Source of the DNA: an uncultured Pelagibacteraceae bacterium | GTDB lineage: Bacteria; Pseudomonadota; Alphaproteobacteria; Pelagibacterales; Pelagibacteraceae | Reading direction: 5' to 3' | Assembly (NCBI GenBank): GCA_905616445.1 | Contig: CAJQSV010000001.1 | Span: forward strand, 1 to 64,000 | DNA length: 64,000 bases | In this document: positions 19,390 to 28,935 of the stretch, piece after piece | Layout of the letters: each line of letters opens with the position of its first letter | Position numbering within the stretch: position 1 is the first letter of the stretch | The notes under the pieces: generated by a model | Databases searched by the model: none | The model's input: only the letters and a program-made list of their open reading frames with translations | Told to the model about the DNA's origin: nothing | Program-made: the position numbers and the translations under genes

Positions 19390-20160
19390 ATGAAAGAAGC
19401 AGCTTCCTTTAGAGTGAGAAAAAGTTCGTTCTACGATAAAAAATCAAATACACCGTTTAAAATTAGTAGATCTAAATTTAGTAATTTTTTAAGCTGTAAA
19501 AAATGTTTCTATTTAGATCGTGTTGTTGGCTTAAAAGAGCCTTCTATGCCAGGATGGGCTCTTAACATTGCTGTGGATGAATTGTTAAAAAAAGAGTTCG
19601 ATCAATATCGAAAAGAAAGAAAACAACACCCAATGATGCTTAAACACAAATTAGATTTTATTCCTTATGAGCATAAAGACTTGGATGTTTGGAGAAATTC
19701 TTTAAAAGGTGGAATTTCTTATCACGACGAAAAAACAAATCTTATTTTACATGGTGGCATTGATGATGTGTGGTTTGATTTGCAAGAAAAAAAATTAGTT
19801 GTTGTAGATTATAAAGCCCAATCATCAAACTATCCAGTAACAATAAACTCTTACTTGGGTAGCCAATGGCACCTAAGCTATAAATTACAAATGGATATAT
19901 ATGTTCATATTCTGAGGAAAATGAACTTCAAAGTTTCAGATACATCTTACTTTTATGTGTGCAATGGAGAGAAAACTAATAACGAATTTCAAGATAAAAT
20001 AGATTTTAAAAGTACTCTTGTGCCTTACGTTGTAAATACTTCTTGGATTGAGGGAAAATTATATGAGATGAAAAAAGTACTTAACTTAGATGAGCCACCT
20101 GCTATTGATCCAAGTTGTGAAAAGTGTGCGTATTTAAAAGGTGGAAAAAATTATTTTTAA
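19390..20160 (+). CDS. PD-(D/E)XK superfamily (RecB/Cas4-like) nuclease-domain protein
   Basis: 256 aa; HGGIDDVW, VVVDYKA and QMDIYVHIL motifs; CxxC pairs near both termini (SCKKC, SCEKC). Confidence 0.75.
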   Translation: MKEAASFRVRKSSFYDKKSNTPFKISRSKFSNFLSCKKCFYLDRVVGLKEPSMPGWALNIAVDELLKKEFDQYRKERKQHPMMLKHKLDFIPYEHKDLDVWRNSLKGGISYHDEKTNLILHGGIDDVWFDLQEKKLVVVDYKAQSSNYPVTINSYLGSQWHLSYKLQMDIYVHILRKMNFKVSDTSYFYVCNGEKTNNEFQDKIDFKSTLVPYVVNTSWIEGKLYEMKKVLNLDEPPAIDPSCEKCAYLKGGKNYF

Positions 20161-20189
20161 GTTTCTTGACGGTAAGATTAATTAAATTA

Positions 20190-21251
20190 TTAATGAAGTC
20201 CGTTAGCAGTAATTTTTAAAATCATTTCCTCATAATTAATTCCAAGATTCAATAAACAAGATCTAAAAAAATAACCCTTTCTAATACCTGGCATTAAATT
20301 TGCTTCTATAAAATGGGGATTGCCAAGACAGTCCATTTTAATATCAATTCTTCCAAAAGACTTACCGTCTAAAGCAACAAATGATTTTTTAGCTATAATA
20401 CACAATTGCTTGAAAATTTTTTTATCTAAAACCTCAACTACTTTTTCTTCATCATTTTTTTTAGTATCGAAATCAAGAATATGGTGTCCGTTTATATTCT
20501 TCTTTACAATAATTTCTATAGGCATAGCTTCAATATTTCCGTCCATGTTGTCTTTAAAAATACCAACACTATACTCTTTCCCAGGTAAATATTTTTCCAC
20601 TATGCATCGAGAATGTTGATTTAGTTTAATGTCTAAAACTTTTTTCTTAAAATCTTCGTAATTATAAACAATAGAATTTACATCAATACCTCTACTGTCA
20701 CCACCGGTTATGGGTTTTACAAAAAGTGGAAAAGTAATTGGAATTGAATTTTTATTTTTATGTTCGTTTGGTTCAGTTGTAAAAAAATCAGCTGTTGCAA
20801 TATTTAATTTTTGCATTATTTTTTTAGCGCGACTCTTGTTGCTTTCTTTAAGTAGAGTAGATTTGCTTGATGCAATATATAAAATATCATTTAGTTCTAA
20901 ATAATCATTAAGCCAAATTTTTTTTTCATTAAAATAAAAGTACTTAACTCCAGAAAATACTAAATCAGGTTTTCTTAAAGCCATTTTTGCTAAATCTTTT
21001 TTTGTTTTTATCTCTGTAATTAAAACATTTTTATAATGTTGAGATAAAATCTTAAAAATAAGGTTTTCATCGATTATAATACCAACGTTTTTTTGGTTTG
21101 CAGTTAAATCTTCAGATTTAGGTACTATTATAATTTCAATGCTTTTATTAATTAAATTATTAAAAATATGCTTCTTTGAAAAAGATAAAATATTTGGTGC
21201 GATACGCTCAATATTTACAATTTCATCTTTAATTAGAGTTTTGTTGTTCAT
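20190..21251 (-). CDS. ATP-grasp protein, D-alanine-D-alanine ligase-like
   Basis: 353 aa; FPLFVKPITGGDSRGI, GRIDIKMDCLGNPHFIEANLMPGI. Confidence 0.8.
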   Translation of the reverse strand: MNNKTLIKDEIVNIERIAPNILSFSKKHIFNNLINKSIEIIIVPKSEDLTANQKNVGIIIDENLIFKILSQHYKNVLITEIKTKKDLAKMALRKPDLVFSGVKYFYFNEKKIWLNDYLELNDILYIASSKSTLLKESNKSRAKKIMQKLNIATADFFTTEPNEHKNKNSIPITFPLFVKPITGGDSRGIDVNSIVYNYEDFKKKVLDIKLNQHSRCIVEKYLPGKEYSVGIFKDNMDGNIEAMPIEIIVKKNINGHHILDFDTKKNDEEKVVEVLDKKIFKQLCIIAKKSFVALDGKSFGRIDIKMDCLGNPHFIEANLMPGIRKGYFFRSCLLNLGINYEEMILKITANGLH

Positions 21252-21409
21252 AATTAATAAGCGCTATAAGTCAGCACAAACTATGTTGTGTGATTGTCTT
21301 TCATCTAACGTTCTTGAAAATATTTGCTTAAGTTAAGCTTAAACTTTATTAGGAAATATCTAAAAAATGACTTTATCTTACATTGACCTAGATAGATAGG
21401 AAAATAATA

Positions 21410-21967
21410 TTATTTATTATTGTTTTCGTCTTCAACTGTCTTTGGTTCAGTAGTTTCAGGTTGAGCTTCTTCTTCAACTGTCTTTGGTTCAGTAGTTTCA
21501 GGTTGAGTACTTGGTGATATACTTTTTCGTGTTTTTGAGAAAAAATACATCCCTGTTAAAACAACTAATATTCCGCTAATTATGTATAAAACTAATCTGA
21601 AATAATTTGTTCCTGAATCTTCTGAGTTATCTATTTTTTTTACTTCTTCCTTAACTGGCTCAGGTGTGATTTCTTCTTTAACTGGCTCAAGTACGATTTC
21701 TTCCTTAACTGGCTCAAGTACGATTTCTTCCTTAACTGGCTCGGGTATGATTTCTTCCTTAACTGGCTCAAGTGCGATTTCTTCCTTAACTGGCTCGGGT
21801 ACTTTTGGTTCAGGTGTGATTTCCTGAACAGTTGGTTTTTTTTCTACACTGGTATTAGCAACGACTTCAATTTTTTCTCTCTCTACTTTGCTGTCTTTAG
21901 ATTTGTCAATTAAGTTTCCTCCAACTACTAACGAAAAACTAACAATTAATATGGCAAAAATACTCAC
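21410..21967 (-). CDS. Repeat-containing membrane protein (EPVKEEI repeats), function unknown
   Basis: 185 aa; N-terminal TM, Pro/Glu/Lys repeats, second TM, and C-terminal QPETTEPKTVE duplication. Confidence 0.65.
   Translation of the reverse strand: MSIFAILIVSFSLVVGGNLIDKSKDSKVEREKIEVVANTSVEKKPTVQEITPEPKVPEPVKEEIALEPVKEEIIPEPVKEEIVLEPVKEEIVLEPVKEEITPEPVKEEVKKIDNSEDSGTNYFRLVLYIISGILVVLTGMYFFSKTRKSISPSTQPETTEPKTVEEEAQPETTEPKTVEDENNNK
21429..21509. repeat. 42-bp tandem duplication within the 21410 ORF
   Basis: tcttcaactgtctttggttcagtagtttcaggttgag at 21429 and again at 21471. Confidence 0.85.
21644..21805. repeat. 27-bp tandem repeat, about 6 units, encoding EPVKEEIxx
   Basis: ttcttccttaactggctcNNGTNNGAT units starting at 21644, 21671, 21698, 21725, 21752 and 21779. 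Confidence 0.9.
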
Positions 21968-22052
21968 GATAAGATTATTGTATCTTTATAGTTTTAAAAA
22001 TACAGTCTTTTTTACCTTAATGTGTACAATTTGGGTATTTGATATGTTGGGT

Positions 22053-23183
22053 TTAAACAAACCTATTTAAAGCATGGCTAGCTAATTCAGATGAAGATTT
22101 GTCTGTTCTAAATTTGTTCAATATAATCTCAGTTTTCATTATCTGTTCTTTTATTTTTGAAGGGGTCTCTAAAAACTCATTTACAACTTTATAAATATTT
22201 TTAGCGTTACATTTAGATTGTAATAATTCTGGAATTATTTCTTCGTTTGCTGCAATATTTATAATATTAGCATATTTGATTTTTACTAACATTTTTATTA
22301 TTAAAAAATTAATAAAATTCATTTTGTAAAGAATGATAGATGGTATCTTTGCATTACAAATCTCTAGAGATACTGTTCCTGACTTTGCAATAGCAAATAT
22401 AGATTTTCTAAGTAAATGTGACTTAATTTTTTCATCACTTATAATTTCACAATTTTTTAAATTATTTTTTTTAATATGAAATTGCATTAATTCGCTATGT
22501 GCCCTCGTTGTGTGAAAAACAAAAGTAACATCGTTATGTTTCTTGGCCATTAAATTTATGAAATTAAGCAAAATGGGCATAAGGACATTAATTTCTGAAA
22601 CACGACTTCCAGCAAAGACAGAGATTAAGGCTTTGTTCTTCCCTAAAAATTGATTGATATCAATCTTATCGATTTTTTTATCTTCTAAAAGAGGATGACC
22701 TACAAACTCACAACTAACTTGTTCCTTGTCAAAATATAGTTTTTCAAAATTAAATAATAATAAAATATGATCGATAAAATTCTTTATTTTTTTGACCCTT
22801 CCCTCTCTCCATGCCCATACTTGAGGAGCAATATAATGAACTGTTTTGATATTTGCATTTTTTTTCTTTACTCTTTCAGCTACTCTTAATGTAAAATCTG
22901 GGCTATCGACGGTAAACAGAACATCTGGGTTAAAATCTATTATTGCTTTAACTGTTTTATTAATTTTACTATTAATTTGAAATATATTTAATAAAACTTT
23001 TGTAAATCCAAGGTATGTAATTTCTTTTAGATCGTAAATAGATTCAATGCCTAAAGATTTTAGATGTTCTCCTCCTACGGATAAGTACACAATATTTTGA
23101 TTGAGTATTTTAAGTTTTGCAATAACTTTTGAAGCTAATTTATCTCCAGATGGTTCTCCAGTTAATATAAATATTTTTTTCAT
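22053..23183 (-). CDS. lpxB: Lipid-A-disaccharide synthase
   Basis: 376 aa; TGEPSGDKLA and HYIAPQVWAWREGRVK motifs. Confidence 0.96.
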   Translation of the reverse strand: MKKIFILTGEPSGDKLASKVIAKLKILNQNIVYLSVGGEHLKSLGIESIYDLKEITYLGFTKVLLNIFQINSKINKTVKAIIDFNPDVLFTVDSPDFTLRVAERVKKKNANIKTVHYIAPQVWAWREGRVKKIKNFIDHILLLFNFEKLYFDKEQVSCEFVGHPLLEDKKIDKIDINQFLGKNKALISVFAGSRVSEINVLMPILLNFINLMAKKHNDVTFVFHTTRAHSELMQFHIKKNNLKNCEIISDEKIKSHLLRKSIFAIAKSGTVSLEICNAKIPSIILYKMNFINFLIIKMLVKIKYANIINIAANEEIIPELLQSKCNAKNIYKVVNEFLETPSKIKEQIMKTEIILNKFRTDKSSSELASHALNRFV

Positions 23184-23974
23184 ATACTTGCGATAAACAT
23201 TTTATTTTTGTTTGCAAATTTAATTAATTTTTTTTTATCCAAACAAACATTTAGTTTGCTTTTTAATACTATTCCTTTAAGCCCAGCTTTTTTACACTCA
23301 ATTAAAGTTTTTAGTCCAATTGTTGGGAGGTCAACTCTTAGATCTTGTTTCTTCTTTGGAAATTTTACTAAAACACCGCTAAGTTTTTTTTCTTTGTTTT
23401 TAATTTTTTGCAGCATTTTTTGGGTTCCCTGAGTCCCTTCTACTGCTATAATTTTTTTACTCCTTATAATGGCTCCCTGGCTAAAACTATAACTATTAAG
23501 TTTGTTTAAAGTCAAAATTGCTTTCTTAATATCTGCATTATCATCATAATTTGGTTTGACTTTAGTGTGAACACCCCTTTTAAGACTTAAGTCTGGAGTA
23601 AATGACAAAGAGTTTGTAGTGTCAATCTTCTCTATTTTAAAAATATTAATTATTTCCTTGAGGATAGCTGCGTCTCCAATTTTAGAAGCTTTAATAATTC
23701 TTGGAATATAATAAATTCCTTTTAAATCTAATTTAAGATTTGAAAAATTTGGTTTATTTACTTTCCCTGCAAAAAGTACAGTTTTGCAATTATTTTCTTT
23801 GAGTGTGTTTATAATCTTACCTATTTGTCCAATTGAAATGGAATGACAGTTCGTATCTCTTTTAAAAGTTTTATTTTTTGTTAAGTCAATAATTAAATAT
23901 TTTTTTTTTATTTTTCTTATTTTTTTTAGGATTTTTTTTGGGAAGTTGGTTTCTCCAAATATTAATCCGATCAT
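23180..23974 (-). CDS. lpxI: UDP-2,3-diacylglucosamine pyrophosphatase LpxI (DUF1009)
   Basis: 264 aa; LFAGKVNKP, VEGTQGT and PTIGLKT motifs; between lpxB and lpxA. Confidence 0.93.
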   Translation of the reverse strand: MIGLIFGETNFPKKILKKIRKIKKKYLIIDLTKNKTFKRDTNCHSISIGQIGKIINTLKENNCKTVLFAGKVNKPNFSNLKLDLKGIYYIPRIIKASKIGDAAILKEIINIFKIEKIDTTNSLSFTPDLSLKRGVHTKVKPNYDDNADIKKAILTLNKLNSYSFSQGAIIRSKKIIAVEGTQGTQKMLQKIKNKEKKLSGVLVKFPKKKQDLRVDLPTIGLKTLIECKKAGLKGIVLKSKLNVCLDKKKLIKFANKNKMFIASI

Positions 23975-23975
23975 T

Positions 23976-24761
23976 TTACTCTTGATTTAATGGCGTGCAA
24001 ATTGGTCTCTTTTTATCTCTTGCTATAAAGTTAATAACTTCCTCGACAAGTTCGTTGTCTTTGAACTCGCTGTTTATTTTACTTAAATTTTCATGTAGTT
24101 TTTTTGATGAAAATATTTCTTTATAAGCTTTATCAAGGTCCATAATTTTTTTATTTTCATAATTTTTTCTTCTAAGTCCTATTAAATTTAACCCTTGTAA
24201 ATAATTTCTGTTCCCAATTGACAGACCGAAAGGAATAACGTCTTTTAACACGCCTGTCATGCCACCTATCATTGCCAGTCTTCCAATTCTAGTAAATTGT
24301 TGAACTGCAGAATTTCCACCTATTATAACTGAGTCTTCTATAGTTACATGCCCACCTAACGGAACATTATTCGCTATAATAACATTATTACCAACTTTAC
24401 AATCGTGTGCAATGTGAGATGAAATCATAAACAAACAATCATTACCTATAATTGTTTGCCCGCCACCGCCTCCTGTTCCTGGATTAATCGTAACATATTC
24501 TCTAATCGTATTTCTTTCACCAATGGTCAGGCCATTAGGCTCGTTATTGTATTTAAGATCTTGTGGTGTGGTTCCAATGCTTGCAAAAGGGAAAATTTTA
24601 GTTCCCTTACCTATTTTTGTATTTCCTTCAATATGTACATTTGAAATTAACTCAACATCATCATCTACTTGAACAAAGTCTCCAATATTACAGAAAGGTC
24701 CTACTTTGACATTATTTCCAATTTTAGCTTTTTTTGAAATAAGACTGGAAATATGTATCAT
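23976..24761 (-). CDS. lpxA: UDP-N-acetylglucosamine acyltransferase
   Basis: 261 aa; left-handed beta-helix hexapeptide repeats, IAHDCKVGNNVIIANN. Confidence 0.96.
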   Translation of the reverse strand: MIHISSLISKKAKIGNNVKVGPFCNIGDFVQVDDDVELISNVHIEGNTKIGKGTKIFPFASIGTTPQDLKYNNEPNGLTIGERNTIREYVTINPGTGGGGGQTIIGNDCLFMISSHIAHDCKVGNNVIIANNVPLGGHVTIEDSVIIGGNSAVQQFTRIGRLAMIGGMTGVLKDVIPFGLSIGNRNYLQGLNLIGLRRKNYENKKIMDLDKAYKEIFSSKKLHENLSKINSEFKDNELVEEVINFIARDKKRPICTPLNQE

Positions 24762-25207
24762 TTTTTATCCACTATAGTTGCGGTCCATTCGGCGTCAGCC
24801 ATTCTTTTTCCTTCTACTTTAGCTGTCCCTTTATACTTCCAAACTCTTCCGTGTGATCTAATAGCTTCTATTTCTAAATGTAGTTCACAATCAGGTAAAA
24901 CTGGATTTCGAAACCTAGCTTTATCAACGCTCATTAAAAAAACTAATTTATTTTCATATTCTTTAGGATCTATTCCGTATGCAGTTAAAGCTGCGGCAGC
25001 TTGACCAAAAGCTTCTACAATTAAAACTCCAGGCATGACTGGTTGACCTGGAAAATGACCCTGAACATAAAAACCATCTTTTTTTACATTCATGATCGCT
25101 GTAGCAGATTTTAAGTGAATGATATTAATAAGTTTATCAATTAATAGCATTGGTGCCCTATGTGGTAATAAACTTTCTATTTTTTTTTTATCTATTGTGT
25201 CGTTCAT
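24758..25207 (-). CDS. fabZ: 3-hydroxyacyl-ACP dehydratase
   Basis: 149 aa; LLPHRAPMLLID and GHFPGQPVMPGVLIVEA motifs. Confidence 0.97.
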   Translation of the reverse strand: MNDTIDKKKIESLLPHRAPMLLIDKLINIIHLKSATAIMNVKKDGFYVQGHFPGQPVMPGVLIVEAFGQAAAALTAYGIDPKEYENKLVFLMSVDKARFRNPVLPDCELHLEIEAIRSHGRVWKYKGTAKVEGKRMADAEWTATIVDKK

Positions 25208-26172
25208 TTTTTTAAGTTTCTTATAAATTTTTTTAATGGTACTGCAGGATATCCCATAACAACCATTCCGTCCGGTATATTTTTTACTACCCCGCTACCT
25301 CCGCCAATTTTAACATTATTTCCAATTTTTAAATGACCGGAAATTCCTGCTTGACCGCCAATAGAAACTTTATCACCTATAAGCGAGCTTCCAGCAAAAC
25401 CAACTTGGCCTGCTATCATGCAATTGTCACCAATCTTCACATTGTGAGCTACATGAACCTGATTGTCTAAAAAAGAATTTTTACCTATCACGGTGTCTCC
25501 GATTGAGCCTCTATCAATCGTACAGTTAGCCCCAATTTCAGCATTATCTTTTAATACTACTTTTCCGATATGAGGAAATCTTAGGTTTTTTTCTTTTAAA
25601 GGAATGAAACCAAAGCCTTTTAATCCAATTTTACATCCATCTTGGATAACCACATGGTTTCCCACAACTAAGCTTCTCAAAACTACTTGAGCGCCAATTA
25701 TACAATTGTTTCCAATTTCAACGTCATGCTCGATTATTGTATTACTACCTATAATAGTATTTTTTCCTATTTTACAGTTCTTTCCAACTAAGACATTATT
25801 TCCAAATCTTACTTTTGCATACTTGGATTTTTTTGGTTTCGTTAATGAGATATCGGGAGCATCAATATCAGCATTCGGATAAAATTTTCTAGTAACTGTA
25901 CATAATTCAAATAGTACATTTTTAACTATTATTGATACACAGGTTTTTGGTAAATAAATTTTAAGTTTATCGGTGGTTAAACAACATCCTGCTTTAGTAA
26001 GCTTTGCAGGTTCAATATAATTAACTGATTCAAGGAAAGTTATGTCTGAATTTTTAGCTTCATTTAAAGGCTTGATATCAAATATTTTAATTTTTTTTTT
26101 TAAATTAATACTTTTAAATATCTCACTGAGCCAAAAAGGACCTTTTTGCTCAAAGAAAATATTCTTACTCAT
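25204..26172 (-). CDS. lpxD: UDP-3-O-acylglucosamine N-acyltransferase
   Basis: 322 aa; hexapeptide repeats, DRGSIGDTVIG, HNVKIGDNCMIAGQVGFAGS. Confidence 0.96.
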   Translation of the reverse strand: MSKNIFFEQKGPFWLSEIFKSINLKKKIKIFDIKPLNEAKNSDITFLESVNYIEPAKLTKAGCCLTTDKLKIYLPKTCVSIIVKNVLFELCTVTRKFYPNADIDAPDISLTKPKKSKYAKVRFGNNVLVGKNCKIGKNTIIGSNTIIEHDVEIGNNCIIGAQVVLRSLVVGNHVVIQDGCKIGLKGFGFIPLKEKNLRFPHIGKVVLKDNAEIGANCTIDRGSIGDTVIGKNSFLDNQVHVAHNVKIGDNCMIAGQVGFAGSSLIGDKVSIGGQAGISGHLKIGNNVKIGGGSGVVKNIPDGMVVMGYPAVPLKKFIRNLKK

Positions 26173-26177
26173 TGAGA

Positions 26178-26693
26178 TTAATTTATTTCTAAAGATGACA
26201 ATTCTTTGTTTATGATTGTAATTATTTTATCTGTAATTTCTAAGGTTTCATCGCCCAATATAACGCTTTGTTTGTTGAGAATTAATCTAATTTTGTTGTC
26301 TTCCATATATTTTTTAAGGATTGGATTTAGAGCTTTTAACAATGCTTTTTTTGCATTGTTTCTTGATTTAGCAATATTATTAAATGAAGCTTGTTTATTT
26401 TTTTGTAAATCAGAAACTCTTTTTCTAAGAGGTTCAACTTTTTTTTGATAATCTTCTGGCGATAGTGTTTTTTTTTGAGAAATTATTTCAAATTCTTCTT
26501 TTCTAATATCTTCTTCTATTTTTTTAAATTTCCCTGACTCACTCTCAAATTTTGCTTTTAATTTCTGCTGTGCTGCAGCTCCAGCTTTACTTTCATTTAA
26601 TACTTTTTTGAAATCTATAAAATATGAGGTGTCTGCAAAAGAATTAAAAGAATAGGTTAAATAAAATATAGCAACAAAAATTAATTTTTTCAT
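26178..26693 (-). CDS. OmpH/Skp family periplasmic chaperone
   Basis: 171 aa; signal peptide, Lys/Glu-rich coiled coil, between lpxD and bamA. Confidence 0.88.
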   Translation of the reverse strand: MKKLIFVAIFYLTYSFNSFADTSYFIDFKKVLNESKAGAAAQQKLKAKFESESGKFKKIEEDIRKEEFEIISQKKTLSPEDYQKKVEPLRKRVSDLQKNKQASFNNIAKSRNNAKKALLKALNPILKKYMEDNKIRLILNKQSVILGDETLEITDKIITIINKELSSLEIN

Positions 26694-26709
26694 ATTTATT
26701 ATTATTAAT

Positions 26710-28935
26710 TTAAAAAGTAGTTCCTAGCTTAAAATTAAAAGACTGTGTAACATCTGTGTCTGCTTTAGACAAGTTTTGCGAAAAAACAAAAGTCATCGGT
26801 CCAACAGGAGAGAACCAGCTAGCATTAATCCCTGTTGACGATCTAATTTTATTAGAATCATCTAAAGTCTTATCGTAATCGACCTTCCAAATATTTCCAA
26901 AATCTAAAAATAATCCCACATCAGTTTTTGTGGCTTCTGGTAAAAAATTAGGAAGGGATATTTCAAAATTTGATGCCATAGCATAATTTCCGCCCGTATA
27001 ACCCTTGCCATCTTTGGGACCAACTTTTCCTGCTTCAAAACCTCTTAATCTGTTGGCTGATAAGTTTATTCTTTTGCTTAGCCTTACGTCTTCATCGTTT
27101 AAACCATTTATCGCTGAACCATAAAATTTAAAAGTTCCTATCGCATTTTCCGACAAGGCCATATATTTACTAAATGAATAAGTATTTTTTATGTAAGGAG
27201 CATCTGCATAAATTGGTACAGCCTGTTGAAAGGTAGAAATATACCCTGCGGTCGGAGCATATATTTTATCTCGTTTATCTAGAGTGATTCCATAGTCAAA
27301 ACTTAAATCTTGAAAAGCCCCTTTTTGTTTCTTTAAAGAATCTGAAGCAGTATCTAGTACTTTTAAATCGTCATATGAATAAGATATAGTTGGAGATAGA
27401 AAAATACCTCTATACTGTTCAAAAGAAGTTCCGATCCCAGTTTTTATAATATTATTTTTAAATCCTACGTCCGGTTTGTCGTTAGAAGTATTTGTTGCAA
27501 AGACACTCAAAGAATTACCTGAAAAATTATAATTTGGGTCAGTAACGGTTAAGCCGCCTAAAAAAGTTTCAGCATTTATATCAATAAATGTAGTGAGGTT
27601 TATACCTCTGCCTAACCAATTATTTTCACTTACATTGAACGCAACTGATCCTCCAGTAGTTCCGATACCTGCACCTGCGCTAATTTCTCCAGTTGGTTTT
27701 TCCTCTACATCAATTTCAATTATTTTTTGATCTTTGTCCTGTCCGTCAGTTATTTTATTTTTTACTTCACCGAATATTCCTCTTGCTTTAAGTCTAGCTA
27801 TAGATTGCTCGAGCTTTAAATTGCTATATGGATCTCCTTCATCCAATAAAAGCTCTGCTCTTATAACTGACTCATCTGTAACTGTATTTCCAATTATAAT
27901 TATTTTTTCAACTTGTTGTTTTTTACCTTCAAAAATATTAATTTGAATTTCGATTGCATCTCCTTCTAAAATTTCATTAACAGAATGCTCAATAAATTGT
28001 AAATCATTATTTGCTATTAAATTGTCTAATTCATCTAATAGTTTTTTGATTGTAAATGGAGAATAGTATTTTCCGATAATTTTTGTAAAATTATCTTGTA
28101 ATGGTAAAAATAATTTTTTATCCAAAACTTGACTTACATTTGTGCTAATTTTATTTACTCTAAATCTAGTCCCTGCGTTAATGGTGTAGGTGAGATTTGT
28201 TAAATTATTTTGACTAAGCTCAGCATTATTTGATAAAACTTGAACGTCATAATAACCAAGTGATTTGTAATAGTTAATTAATAGTCTCTTATCCAATTCT
28301 ATATTTCTATAATTTAAAAAAGTATTTCTAGATAAAAATTTCCAAAACTTTTTTTCTTCAGAAACAATAATTTCTCTTAATCTTTTTTCTTTAATTTTTT
28401 TATCTCCAATAAAACTTATTTTAGCAATATTTGTTTTTTTTCCTTTGTCTAAAAAATAGGTAAGATTTATTCTATTTTCATCAAATTTTTCTATTTTTGC
28501 ATCCACACTTGTAAAATTGTATCCCATAGATGAGTAAATTTTTTTAAGCGCATCAATATCTTGTGATAATATATTTTCTATAAAGCTCTCTTTTGCTTTT
28601 AGTTGTAGAGATTCAAGAACTTTTTTTTTTACTTGCTGAGATTTTTCACCTTGGATATCAATAAAATTTATCGTTGCATACTCTTTGACGGAGATATCTA
28701 GCACGCCATTAGATAAAGATATTTTTACATCTTCAAAAAAATCGGTTGTATATAAATTTTTTAATATTTTATCTATTTCGAAATTAGAATAGTCTTTACC
28801 AATATTAATTTCACCATAGACTTTGATAGTTTCAGCGCTAATTCTTTTATTGCCATTAACTTTTATTTCTTTAACAATGTCTGCAGACAAATTAAAAAAA
28901 GTTAATAGAAAAATAGTTGTATAAATTTTTAACAT
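26710..28935 (-). CDS. bamA: Outer membrane protein assembly factor BamA
   Basis: 741 aa; POTRA repeats and Omp85 barrel with terminal Phe. Confidence 0.96.
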   Translation of the reverse strand: MLKIYTTIFLLTFFNLSADIVKEIKVNGNKRISAETIKVYGEINIGKDYSNFEIDKILKNLYTTDFFEDVKISLSNGVLDISVKEYATINFIDIQGEKSQQVKKKVLESLQLKAKESFIENILSQDIDALKKIYSSMGYNFTSVDAKIEKFDENRINLTYFLDKGKKTNIAKISFIGDKKIKEKRLREIIVSEEKKFWKFLSRNTFLNYRNIELDKRLLINYYKSLGYYDVQVLSNNAELSQNNLTNLTYTINAGTRFRVNKISTNVSQVLDKKLFLPLQDNFTKIIGKYYSPFTIKKLLDELDNLIANNDLQFIEHSVNEILEGDAIEIQINIFEGKKQQVEKIIIIGNTVTDESVIRAELLLDEGDPYSNLKLEQSIARLKARGIFGEVKNKITDGQDKDQKIIEIDVEEKPTGEISAGAGIGTTGGSVAFNVSENNWLGRGINLTTFIDINAETFLGGLTVTDPNYNFSGNSLSVFATNTSNDKPDVGFKNNIIKTGIGTSFEQYRGIFLSPTISYSYDDLKVLDTASDSLKKQKGAFQDLSFDYGITLDKRDKIYAPTAGYISTFQQAVPIYADAPYIKNTYSFSKYMALSENAIGTFKFYGSAINGLNDEDVRLSKRINLSANRLRGFEAGKVGPKDGKGYTGGNYAMASNFEISLPNFLPEATKTDVGLFLDFGNIWKVDYDKTLDDSNKIRSSTGINASWFSPVGPMTFVFSQNLSKADTDVTQSFNFKLGTTF

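Noticed and set aside
21644-21805. Possible CRISPR array
   Set aside because: Units are contiguous 27-bp coding repeats with no unique spacers and keep the reading frame of the protein
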